From positions 48,286,266 through 48,350,265 of the forward strand of contig NC_134279.1 in NCBI RefSeq assembly GCF_949628215.1: DNA of 64,000 nt. Direction: 5' to 3'. The DNA is from Phalacrocorax aristotelis (taxonomy: Eukaryota > Chordata > Aves > Suliformes > Phalacrocoracidae). Numbering within the stretch: the stretch's first letter is position 1; every line of letters starts with the position of its first letter. Shown in pieces: positions 45,594-58,200 of this stretch. A program made the translations under genes and the position numbers. The notes under the pieces are model-generated. The model was not told the DNA's origin and searched no databases. It saw only the letters and a program-made list of their open reading frames with translations.

Positions 45594-45692
45594 CACAGAA
45601 TGGTGGGGGTTGGAAGGGACCTCTGGAGATTACTTTGTCCAACCCCCCTGCTTGAGCAGGGACACCTAGAGCAGGGGGCACAGGAACACATT
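45594..45692 (-). mobile_element. Short CR1 LINE 3' fragment
   Basis: Starts ATCACAGAATGGTGGGGGTT and follows the avian CR1 3' word order in reverse (GGAAGGGACCTCTGGAGAT, CCAACCCCCCTGC). About 100 bases, no coding capacity. Confidence 0.85.
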
Positions 45693-48600
45693 CAGGAATG
45701 AGTGGATGACATTCAGGAAGCACTGACAGGTAAAATGAGGGAAGGAGTAGTCAGGATTCTGAGATACAGTATTTGTTTAGCAACATACAGTTACCTGAGT
45801 AAGGGCAAGAAGATTATTTATGAGACTGTATTACTAAGCTTGAGGAATAACGTAGTGTTTGAGGGGAAAAAAACCCCACTTCCAAAAGATATCAATTTTA
45901 TGTGACAGATTTAAAATATGAAGACATTTATGGAGCATTCTTAACAATTTTCAGGCCGTTGAGCTACCTTGGAAGAGATAATAGAATCCATAATTCAGCC
46001 TCAAATTTTAATGGTGATCAGAGAGTAAAAAATGGGGGGAAAAGTCTGGTAGAAGAACCCTAAGGTCCACTTTAAAGGTGTTATTTTGGTATTTGCTAGG
46101 CTTCATAAATTAAGTTTATCAGTAATTTATCAGATTGCAATATTGGGAAAGTAAACAGAAAAAATCTGCTGAAATATGCAGGGGCAAAGCAAAGTAAAAA
46201 TTATAAGGAGGAGGTGGTATGATGCAAGCAGTTACATTGTAGGGAAGAGCTAGGCATGCACTTAACGGAAGTAAAAAAACAAATGCAGTGAACAGTTGGT
46301 ATGTACAAAGGCAAAAACCATCTGAACAGAGCCAGCAAACAGGGACAGTACAAACCTGTAAAGAAACAATGTACAGCACTTTGTGAGATAGAGAGTATTT
46401 CAAGGGTAACTTTTAAGACCTCCCAGCTGCCCTCGTTCTCCCATGACTTGGAGCATGGAGGCTCTTCAGAGAGCTTGCTGGACCAGGTTCTGTGGCCACC
46501 AAGGCAGGAACAGGGGAGAAATCTCTCAGCAGAACCCTTGTTGCACAGTCCCACTCTCCGTGTACAAGTGGTGGAGATTCCCTTTGTCCCCAGAAGATGG
46601 CTTTGGCATTAGTTTCTGAATGGGACTGTGTGGATGCCATTTTGCTTGTGCAGTACTGAGAGCGGCCTACTCGTCTCATTCCCCACGGTTTGCCTTACGA
46701 GCTGTGGGCTGCTGACTGGATCTCTTTTAAGCCGGGAAGTGCTCCAACAGGTGAATGTGAAACCAAATGTCACATTAAAGGGTTTGGTGGGGAAAAAAAA
46801 TTGCGGGATGAAAGTATGTAATTTCTCAGTCATATCACAGGAAAATAATTTCTGCTTTGTGGGTAGGTGAATTGGATGTGGAGGTAAAACCTGATCTTGA
46901 AAAGAGAAAGTAAATAACTATTTTGTGACAAAGTACCTATTCCAGGCCTCAGGAAGAGTATATAAACTGTAAAACAAGTTCCGATAAATGAGGAAGATCA
47001 ATTTCAATATGCCTTTTTTTTGGTAAATATATGTACAAACAGTCAGTTGTTTGTCATGAAGTTATTCCCTTGGTGGGTTTACTAGACAAGATCGGATAGA
47101 GGGAAGGGTTGTGAGAAGTTTTTATGTCTCATCTCAAAAGAGCAGAAAGTAAGCATCCTTTACATACCAAATTCTTGTGTCTTCCAACTGTAGTAATTTA
47201 GCTGTGAACATCTAAAACTCTTTGATACTTAGAAAAATGTGTATCTGTATTGGATTGAAACATTTTGTCTTTGGGAGAAGGGAAAGTGATATATTTTGAG
47301 TGAATGTTTTGCCTGGGAAAAACCGTGTGGTTGCTCAGCCCTTGTCTTGAGTTGCTGAGAGAAGCAGGAAAAAGAAACCTTTGGAAGAGGTTGCTAATAG
47401 CTGGTGATGTGAAGCAGCATTTCATCTTATGAGTTAAGTCTTTCTCTTACCTCTTACAGGCAGTCATTTTAAGATGGAAAAGACATTCTCTGATAACGAA
47501 GGTAAATTCTTCTTGAAGATCTGAGGAGAATTCTGCTTTTCCTTTTTTTTTTTTTTTATTATTCCAATAAGCAGGTATGATTAGAGGCTAATAATTTGAA
47601 TAAAATCAGAACTAGTATATTTTTAAAAACTGATGCTGAATACATTCCCCGCCCTTAAAAAGACTGCAAAAATACTGATCTATTTTACAAAACACTTTGA
47701 CATAATCTAATGCAAAACTGCAGAAAAATGGCAGGCATATTTTAATATAAGGGTGCAGGAAGTGCCAAGTATTAATAGTATTTTCCCTTAACCGGTGTTT
47801 GACATTGATTGCCACTTCCTTAAAGAAAGCTTTCATAGAAAGAGTCAGCAACAGTATTCACTGTTTTTGTTTAAAAAAAAATAAAATAAGGAGAGACACA
47901 TCTGGAAACAGTCCGTTGTTCTCATAACTTGCAGTATCAGGTGCGAACCTGTCTTGAGACTGCATGGCTCAGGTCCTTATAGCCCCATGAATCTTCTTAG
48001 GGAAACATAGGCTAAATATGAACAGCTAATTAAATTTGTCTGTGTCCCTAAATATGATAGAAATGTTAGAATCAGCTACAGAGACAGCTGTCACCTCTTG
48101 ATTATTGTGAGACGATGAGTGGACATGTTTCATGGGCCTTTGAACAGGTGCAACCTAGACAGGTTTATTAAAACACCATAGCAGTAAGTACACAAGTATG
48201 TGAGGCACTGGGATCTGACAGGGTGATCAGAAAGACAGAATATGTTAAATATTTGAAGATGTCAATTTGGCTCGCTAATCTGAGAGGCAATGTGTAAGTC
48301 AGAGCTACTGTCAGTTTATGTAGATTGATGTCTTTCAGGGAGGTCTGAAGTATCAAGGGCAGAGTCATTTAAGATATAAATTCAGAAGGAGATCCTTTTT
48401 TCACCACTGCAGCAAACTTGGCCACTTTTATGGGTAGGAATCTGTATGAGTGCAACTGTTATATTGTTCTGCTCCATTAATTCATTTTTACCATGTATCC
48501 AGTATCCTCTCTTATTGGTACTTAAGATATAAGGTTAGACACTTAACATTTTTGTCTGACCTTGGAATTTGGGGAAAAAAGAGATTGTCCTACTTTCAGA

Positions 48601-51600
48601 TTACTATATTATCTTTTGTATCGTGGTGAGAACATGAGCTTGAGCCCTTTCAGCGTTCAGGAGGAGGGGTTGTTTTCAGGAAATTTAATTGCTATGAAAA
48701 GCCTTTTGGCAAACAGCAATGAGATCAAGTGCAACACTGCAGTCTGAACGCCTCAAAGGTTTTGCTTTTTTCCTTCTGTGCCACAGTAGAACCATGACTG
48801 ATATGACAGCTCATTATTTGCCCAGATGCTATCACTGTAAAGCGTATTTTACTCAATCCCTAATACTGCCTAGAGCAAAAGCTGATACAATTTTTGCTAA
48901 CAGACATGAAAAGCTACACCTGTGTTTAGATGTGGCTTTCACAGAACAGCCTTTATGTCACAGGGCCATTAGAACTCTACACTTAATAAGGGGACTTACC
49001 TCGTTAGCATTTTTGCGGACCTGTAAGGGAAGACAGTCCTATATCTCAGCGCAGCGTTTCTGAAATGCTATGCTTTCATACTCAGTCAAAGGTGAGAGTA
49101 GCTCTTGATTCAGGAAGGCCAGTTGTTAATAAGCAGTGAATAGGAAGTATGTAGGAAAGGCAGTTAACAGAGCTGTGTGGTGTATGTACTCATAGACAAG
49201 AATCTCATAACAAGTTGTAGTGAGAATGGAAAAGGATAGATGAATTATGAGTCAGAGAAGAAATAAGTGAACATTTTTATGATTATAATCCTGTATTAGG
49301 ATCAAAGAATCTCCTGAAATCCTTGAGATTGTGTAGCCATAAATTAATTTATACTCAAACAGAAGTGTAAAGAACTAGTCCTGTTAATACAGTACAGGAT
49401 TCTTACCTGGTCTCTCATTTTTCCAATTCATTTGAATTTAGGGAAGAGAGAAATTATTATAAGCCAGCCAGCAACTGGATCAGCTGATAAAAGATCTTGC
49501 TGGTGTCTTGGTGTATGGCTAGGTTTTTACACATTTTACTCTGTGTGTTCTTTCTTTGTGCTGAATGGTTATTTGTGCCATTTTTTCTCACTTTGTAACT
49601 CTTACAGCTTCTTTATCTCAACCTCAGTCCACCAACCTTATGTGCAAAAAAGCAAAAGAACAAAATGTTTATAAGTTTTCATGCCATTTATCCTTCATAT
49701 TGTGTCTTTTCCCTTCCATACTGTAACTGCCTTGTCTGCTTAGTCTGAATTTCTTATTATGTGTTCTTGTAATATATTATTTTCTTACAAATAATAAAAT
49801 GATATAAGGTAGACAGTGGAAGAATCTCACTCTGAAACTATTATACATGTCACCTTATACACCCTACTTGCCTATAGTTTTGAATTGGCTTGCTCAAAGA
49901 GATGCAAAAGATCTAGAGCAGTGAACAGGAGCTCTCTGTAAAAGTGGTTGTGGTTTGGAAGGTAGGGGTATACTTGCAGTGAAAATAAATTGAAATTGAG
50001 GGAATTCGCAAGACTAAAACAGCAGAAAGGGATGTAATTCTTGGAAAACTCTTGGAAAATATTAGAAAGCCAAAATAAATGTGTCTGAGATTTGTCTCGT
50101 ATTTGACAGTTTTAACCCACTCCCAGACTTCTTAAATGTGCAAGTGGTAGAAGTAAAAATGTTACAAGTCTAATATCTGCAAAGTACAGCAGTGGTGAGA
50201 GTTATTTGTGACACTGCCAATTAGAGAAATTTCAGCAGAAATATGATTACTACATAGATAGCATTCATTTATAATTAATAGGTTGAATGAGTTCTATACA
50301 CAAACTGGATAGTCAAGATGTGAAAAGGATATGTTACCTGTAATTAGACTGAAAGACTGATTGTAATTTGTGCACTCATACATTCTCTTTGGGATTTACT
50401 CTTGCTCAAAGAAAACGACCTATGCTTGTGCTTTGTGTATCTGCACAACCTGCAAGCACCTTGGAATTACACTGGCTGCAAAGCTGGTGCTGGGAAACTT
50501 AGATTTCTTTCTATATGCGAATGGACTGAATATTTCTGTAGCTGGTGGCAGGAGCGTAAGGCGTTGCTACTGTCACCCTACAGGTTTTGCATAAAATCAT
50601 AAACTACATTACTCTTGCAGTGCAGAAACTTGCATTAGGCCTGAATGTGCTGAGACAATTTGACTGCATGTATTACTTTTTTTTTCTTTTTTCCTTTTTT
50701 GCCATTGAACATATTTTTCCAGTCATATCTCTTTAGTGTGTCTGGTGTAAATATATTTAACTTTTTATAGGCTGCTAGTTTAGAAGGAAAATTAAAAACC
50801 TCTTAAGAATATACTAAAAAGATTTTTTTTTTAAAAAAATCATTATAAGAAGAATGAGAAATCGATAAAAATCTGGTTTTGAACAGTGCAAAAGAAAGAC
50901 TGAGAAAAGCTTGCAAGAAATTTTTCCTCTTGCTCAGGAAAAAACACTGGTACTTACTGAATATTTTGGGTTTTTTTGAGTAATAAGTAATAATCTTTAA
51001 CTGCTCTACAGTTTCTGTGTTTCTGGATTTGTCAGCATTACACAGCTGTAATTTTGTCAGCACATGAACTGTATTAAACAGTGGTTCTTCAAAGTTTTAT
51101 TTTGGATAACTGTCCTAGCCTGTGCCAAAGAGAGCATTTTTTTCAGAGTAATAAAATATACAATCTTTCAAGACTCTCCTCAACACTTTACTGGTCTTTG
51201 GATCATGCCCTGGTGTGGGGAGAGGGAGGATTAGATAGACTGGGCGTGACTAAAAACACTCACTCAGTATGCTCAAACAAATGTGTGTTTTACCATACAT
51301 AGAAACAAAATCCTTTGTGGACTTGGACACTGTGTATATAATATTTCTTATCAAGCATATGCTGTGGGGAAAAAGATTTTAGTTGGTGGTACAGAGCATA
51401 TGCTGAAGAATTGTATGCATTTTATTTTAAAATGTCATGTATTAAGAAAAAAGAAATAATCTGCTTGTGGAAGTTTCTTACTAACAATTTCAAAAGAAGC
51501 TATCTGAATAGCCTGCTGGGATGAGAGGAGAAAAAAAAAGAAACACAAAAGGGCAAATCTGCAGAGTATGGTTGCCTTTAGAGATAAATTTTTCTAGATA

Positions 51601-54600
51601 TATACCAACAAACATGCTTTGTTTCCCACTATTTTATTTATAGATGTATGAACCAACAAGGTAAATAGTAATCTTATCCTTGTGAAAAAGCCACCCTAAA
51701 CCAGAGTTTAAATCAAGTGCCTGTGTTTTACATGCAAGTCAGATCTTTACCCAATTGCACAGTAGTTCCCTTTTATATGGTTTAGAGAACCAAAATTCTT
51801 AATAAAACACCTCTGAGCTTTTGAATATTTAAAGCTGGGTCCAAATTCTAAGACTGCATATACCTCTAGTTGTAGACAGTAATTTAATTTCTGTTAAGAA
51901 ACATTTGAAAATTGCAAGAAATGCTTCAAGCTATGTCTGCATTAGCAGGCAGCCTGGTGCAGTAGGAGCAGATCGGTTGGTTTTGAGGACCTGGCATCTG
52001 CCTAATAAGTGTTTCAGGGAGCGGCTATTTAGTGCTAGTTTGAGTCTATGGACTGAATTCCCATTCAGGGTTGGAGCGCATTAGCAGTGCTCCCAGAAAT
52101 CATCTTCTAGGTGAATTTCATCGTAAAGGAAGCCACTTTGTGCGCTCTGAAGCTGTTGTGTGATGTGAACCAAAGTGCAGGAAGTGGGAGTGATGGGGGA
52201 TTTACTTCCAATAGCATAAGTGTTAGACTAATTTTTTAAGTGATGAAATGTGATTGAAAAACTGGAAAAAGTTATTGAGCTGATGGAAACGACAGTTTCT
52301 TTTAAGTACTTGAGAGAACTTTTTAGGTTTCAAATCGTTGGCAACACTTCAGTGTTACTTAAAAGACCAAAGCATTTGTCTTGGAACAATTGATACAAAA
52401 GTACCATATAAAATAATCTGTGTATTTGCAGATGCAATTCTTGGCTTAATCATTTGGAGAATTACAGTTTCGTGTAAATTTTTAACACCTCCCAGAGCAG
52501 CCCTGCTGTTTATGCAGCAGTAGCAGAGCTGAGGAAAGCTTTTCACACCTGTTGATCAACATTTGAAGAGTCAAGATAACAAGGCTGTGAAGTCACACTT
52601 GCTATCTTTTTCTCCATCTAAAAATAAACACCATGGCTCTCTTCGGCTTATAATATATATATAAAAGTCTGGACACAGCTGAGAGGCAGAGTAGCATTAA
52701 GCTATCATTAAGCCATTCTTAAGCCAGAAGATAAAGCGGATAGGTCTTTAGCTGGACACTTTGTGAAGGATTTGTGCCAGGAACCATTGACACTGAGATA
52801 ACTGAGATTACTGAAATAAAGAATTTGGCCTTGAGGACATGGTAGAGAGAATTGCTATATATTTCTTTCACATTTAAATCTCTATATTAAATTCCCCCAG
52901 ACTGAAGTGACTGTAAGATGAGATTTCCTGTTTTTCTCCTCTATCCAGGATCAAGGATTTTAGAATCTGCATTAATGGAAAATCTTTGTTTCCTTCATGT
53001 TATATTGGTGTAAAGGTTTTCACATAGGTCAGTATTTGCAATTAGATAGGCTTACCTTCTAATTCTATCAAAATCATGTCCAACCTCAAATCTCTTAAAA
53101 TAGCACAATGTGATGATGCAATACCACTGAACTTTCACCAAAGTTTTGGCATCAAGTCATATTCTATGACTTGTTTTAACCTAACGGTTCTTGTATCTAC
53201 ATTTCTGAGAGCTTCCCCACATTTTCAATGGGTATGTTTGGCCTGTGAAAGAGCGAGCAGTTTTGGGTCTTCAGTTTTGAAAGCACATAATCTCCCTTAG
53301 TTTTAGAATGCTAGTTTTGCCAAGATTATATACTCAAATGCCTAATATAAAAATTGTTTCATTCTTGCCAGCAGTTTGATAAATCCAAAGCATACTCCTC
53401 TGTCGGGCTGAAAATGCCAGACTTCTATTATTGTCAAGTCACTTGACACTCACACATTCTAATTTTTCATACCAGTTGAAAAGAAATACAGATTCTTTAT
53501 CATATGTAGTAGATTTATTTTCACCGTCAGTTACTCCACAAAGCAATGAACATTAAGCAAATATTTTAAAACACCAATGACATTTTAGGTTTGTAAAAAT
53601 AGACATTATGTGCACTTTCACTTTCAAAAGGATTTTCAGATTTATTTTATGGGCTTTATCAGTGGAAAAATATAAATGATACACATAGCCTCCGTGATAT
53701 ATGAAAAGCGAAATTCTGCTTTGTGCCTCAAAATAATTCAGGAACTAACCTTTAACTGCAACACTTTTTAATGTCTGCTTTTGACATGCAGACATAAATT
53801 ATAAATGCAGCGATATACACATTTTTAAAACATTTAAATTCTGAAATACTACTTCAGGACATTTTGAAGTCTTTGAGTATGTGGACTTTGTATTTCAAGC
53901 TTTGGGAGTCATCTGAATTTTTAAAATTAATTTAAGTACGTAGAGTTTCTTATTTTGATTCCACGTTCTTTTAGATTTTAAGCTTCTTACATACTTTTCC
54001 AATTCTACAATATAAGATTGTTTGCCTCTGAGTTGTTAATTTCTGCTGATCTTGTAGACTTGATATAAAATTCTGTAGATTTTTCTACTTTAAAGTGGGT
54101 TCAAAATACCCCAATAAATAATTTATGAATTGTGTTGATATTTTATGAAAATGCTAAGGTTCGGTTTGTCACTCAGGTGTGTATATGCAGCTGGCAGATA
54201 CCTGAAAGCAATGTAGCCCTTAAAAGGTTTCAGAAATTTATTTAAAAACTGTATTCTTTCAGCCTTTTTTTTTCCTTAGGACTTCACCAGGCTTGTTATA
54301 AAAGATCTTTCCTCTGCATATTTTAATTAATATTTATTTTTAAAGTTGTCCAAGTTTTAATTTACCAGCCATAAAGATATTATGATTATATTTTCCAATT
54401 GTTTTATTATGTAAATTGAAAGATGGAGATGCAAAAAACCAGTACCATTTTCTGCAGAAATGTTTTTACGTTTACTTTCATTCTCAATTTGCAGCGAGTT
54501 CCTATTAGTGTGGGTTTTTTCCCCTCCCCCCAAAATGTATGTGTCCATGCTTCAGAGCAATTTTCTGCTAAGTGATGTGAAAGCTGGTTTCCTTGCAAAT

Positions 54601-54646
54601 CATTAAAACAACGTAGAACTTCTGTTTTGCTTCTTACTAAACAGTC

Positions 54647-54652
54647 TTTATT
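54647..54652 (-). terminator. Candidate PDLIM3 poly(A) signal
   Basis: TTTATT on plus is AATAAA on minus, about 625 bases beyond the PDLIM3 stop codon. It is the first convincing hexamer I noted downstream; the use of this site is inferred. Confidence 0.4.
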
Positions 54653-55276
54653 ATACCAGCCATTTTATTGTATGACTTGATACTTATTCCTTACCACAGT
54701 TGCTGCATCAGAAAATTAAGTCAACATAACCCCAAAGTCAAAGCAAAGTAAGCAAAAATCTATTTTTGGCATACATTAATGGTAGTTGAATAATAGATGG
54801 TGGAAGCAGACACGAACAACTGCTTGTTTTGTACTATCCATGTAAAACTGCAGCTTTTCTAATGATCTGTCAAGTTTCTACATTTGTTAGGGCCCAGCCT
54901 GTAACACTTTGATGGCTTTGGTGTTTGCACACATAACTAGTTGATGTTAAGAATAATGTCTTGGTTACAGCACTTATGTATATACTGTAGTAATCATGTA
55001 AAACCTCAGCTGTTTCACTTTTTTTATTCCAGTACAGCTTAGTTTATACTTCCTTGAGTTATACTGGCAACTTCAAAGATAATTTTTTAGCAGAATTTTA
55101 CTGGTATAATATGCTACTGCTGGCTAATAGGGACTTCCACCTCCCTCAGAATCCCACAAGAAAAGGTTTAAAAGCTGCTATTTTGTAATCAGGCAGAAGT
55201 CCTGACACCTGTACTGCAGTTCTAAGCTGTTAATGGCGTTTTGTGTGCATGCATATATTTGTGTGTTAATGTAAGA

Positions 55277-58200
55277 CTAGCATTTTGGGTAAACAGTAAC
55301 TGCTTCATACCCCTCTGGTGGCCTCATGCGAGCTCGTGCATGAGCTTCACAGTATAGTTGGCCCTCCACAAAGAAGTAGCCTTTTTGTTTCAGATTGAGA
55401 TTGCAGTCAGAGCACACAAAACATTCTGGGTGCCGGTATTTGTCACGTGCCTTCACCACTGTTCCTCTATATGGAAACAATGAAAAGAAAAAACTGATTA
55501 ATTAACGTGAATTTAAAGTGAGAAGAAACAACCGTATGACACAGAGTAAGTTCTAGGTTTTTATCTTAAGGCTTGTAGGTTGTTCGTCTGGTGGTTTTGC
55601 CAATTACTATATAATTTAATGTTGGAAGCTGAGTTTGAGTGACATAAAATGCCGTACAGTTGATCACATAGTTCAATAGTTCATTGGAAAACTAGAGTTT
55701 GAAGAATCATGTTTGGTTACAACACAGAAAGTACAGTATAACTTAACAAAATAGTGACAAACTAGGTTTAAAAACCACATTTCTTTTCCTCAGTGATTGT
55801 GTTCTCTGAGCTCACCATTATCTGTGTTCTTTGCTGAAGTTAGTGATGTCATTCTGACAGAAAACTGGCAGTTTTAAAAGAGGCCCACAGAGCTTTCTGG
55901 ACGCTCTCCATGGGCTGGGAGAAGGATGCTGTATGCTACCAAGAAACTTTTGAGAATTCACATCCTGAGACAATGCAGCACAAGTAGCTGCTGGTTTCAT
56001 TATGTATGTGTTAATGATTGACTTGTAAAAGGTCCTGAGAAACCTTAATTAAAGCCTTGATGGTACATTGTCAAAGCTGAAATAGTCTGTATGAAAAGTG
56101 TCTAAGGTACAGGTTAATAATTTGGAATTTAGAACAATATATTTTTATATCTCTGCTCTGTAGAAGCATTTTTCTACTATTGCAGATGGAGACCGAGACC
56201 ATCACTTGGAGAGCATTCCTGTAGTCTGTGGTGGTGTTTGGGGACCTGTGCTTGAACTAGAGATTTCTAAAACTAAAAAGAAACAACTTACACAATCCCA
56301 TTCCCACACTTGTCGCACAGTGGCACTTTCTGGACACCAGGCATGGCAGTAGGTATCTTTGTTACAGGTGCTTTCACACTTCTTGTACCCACAGGGCGTC
56401 CATCTGAGAACCAAAACAATCCTGTTATGTACAGGCTAATAGAAAAGCATCTGCTGCAGTTAAATACTATTCCGGCACATACGCTTCTGGATGTATTTAC
56501 AGACTTTCACGTATATCAACAAACAATGAAGTTTCTCTACAGAAGTTGAGTGGCCCAGATTCCACCTCTTTGGAATTGGGAAAAACACTGTGTTGCTGTA
56601 GCCAAAAAGCAAGTACATGAGTCATTATATTTGTAGTGCTTTCTGTGTCACAGACATCTAATTCCCTGATAGCACGTCTTGGATATAGCAGGAGAGGGAG
56701 GAGGATTTGGTTTTAACATAGCAACATAACGTAGTCAAGAGCTATTGTTAGAAAGCTTCTTATTTATATAACTAACCATACAACAAATTGGGAAAGATTA
56801 GTAATATGATATGAATACAAAATTATAGCAAAATACAAGAAAATGCCAAGCAAACTCCCCCAATGATATATGTAGACAATTAGACATATTTATCCCTTCT
56901 CTGGTAAATATTGAGATATAGAAAAAAATTTAAATATTTACCTTTTATATTAATTTTGGTTGTATTTTATTCTTTACAATTACTGTAAATATAACAAACT
57001 TGCAGCCTTTAGTAATGTTATTTTCAAAACTTCTTCATTTGAAGGAAATATGACTATAAATTATATTGTCCTCTGTAATTTTTGTTTAGAATGAAGAAGG
57101 GATGGGTAAAACTTATTTTAGGAGTTGGTTTAAATTTTTCTTTTGCTGGATGTGGAAGAGAGTGTTTTCTTTCTTGGTGTCATGAGTATATGCAGTTTGT
57201 CCCAAAAGCTTTCTCACATAAAACTTTTTATCATTCAGTTAAAGTCAACTTTGCACATTAACAATCTTAAAATCTGAGAAGAGTCTCTGAAAAATGTGAT
57301 TAACACCCTCATTTTGTTCACACAGGAGATTGGTAGCTGTAAAGCAAGGGGGAAAATGTTAGGAGGCTGCTGTCTACCTATAACGTTCAGAATGACTTGG
57401 GCTTTAGAAATTCTTACAGCTCTGCTTTCTCATATTTTCTTTTCTGATTCCCCTTTCCCACAAACATTTAAAAATGTTTTGAACAGGTAGAATATGTCAT
57501 TATTAACCACCTTCCTCGGAGACTAAATTCTGGAGCACCTTAAAGGAGCCAGACTGGCGAGGTTGACTGGGCTCCTCCTGGTTGGCATGCAGCATCTTGT
57601 ACACGTCAGACTGAGGCACCGAGTTGGGAGGTGGGTCACTGCATCACAGAGAGGAAGAGCAGATAAAACAGTTTAACAAACGTAACTTTACAGCAATAGC
57701 TCTAGCAGGCATAGACTATGATTCAGGCAACAAACATAAAGACAGTGTGTTTCTACAAGTACTGAAAGACTCTTTCTTCCAGGTAGCACTGCTTTGCATA
57801 GCCTCCTTTTGATCTAAAAGGTGCCGGGGAAAAAATAACCTGTGCAATTGTTACAAAAATAAATCTACAAACTCATGAAAGTATTTCCATAAGTAGCGTT
57901 CTGGCTCTAACGGCATTTGGAAATAGGCCAGTACCTGTGTTTAACCTCAGAGCAGTTGTATTCCTGTAATCACTGCTGTGTTCTCAGGTGCTCCTTGGTA
58001 CGATATCCAGAAGTCCCATTTTCACAGCAGCTAGCCTCAAGAATGTTGTTAAAATCACAGCACATATCTTTACATATGGTCAGCCAAAACCTAAGCAAAC
58101 AAACCCTTTGGGAGAATATCATGATGTGAAGGTGTTCTTGCTTTTCTAAGTTGGCTAGATTGCTAGTTAATACTAATACAGTGATTATTTGGCTAAGATA

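Larger units (their letters stand above)
40914..55276. other. Gene-poor region between CCDC110 remnant and PDLIM3
   Basis: About 14 kb, mostly AT-rich, without a recognisable coding exon. It holds one CR1 fragment near 45.6 kb, several T tracts, and a somewhat GC-richer patch at about 46420-46760. Missing 5' exons of the CCDC110 remnant are expected near 41-43 kb, but I could not read them. Part of 54640-55276 is PDLIM3 3' untranslated region. Confidence 0.5.

Noticed and set aside
48719-49063. 114-codon plus-strand open frame
   Set aside because: No family signature, no splice context and no codon pattern unlike random sequence; likely chance.
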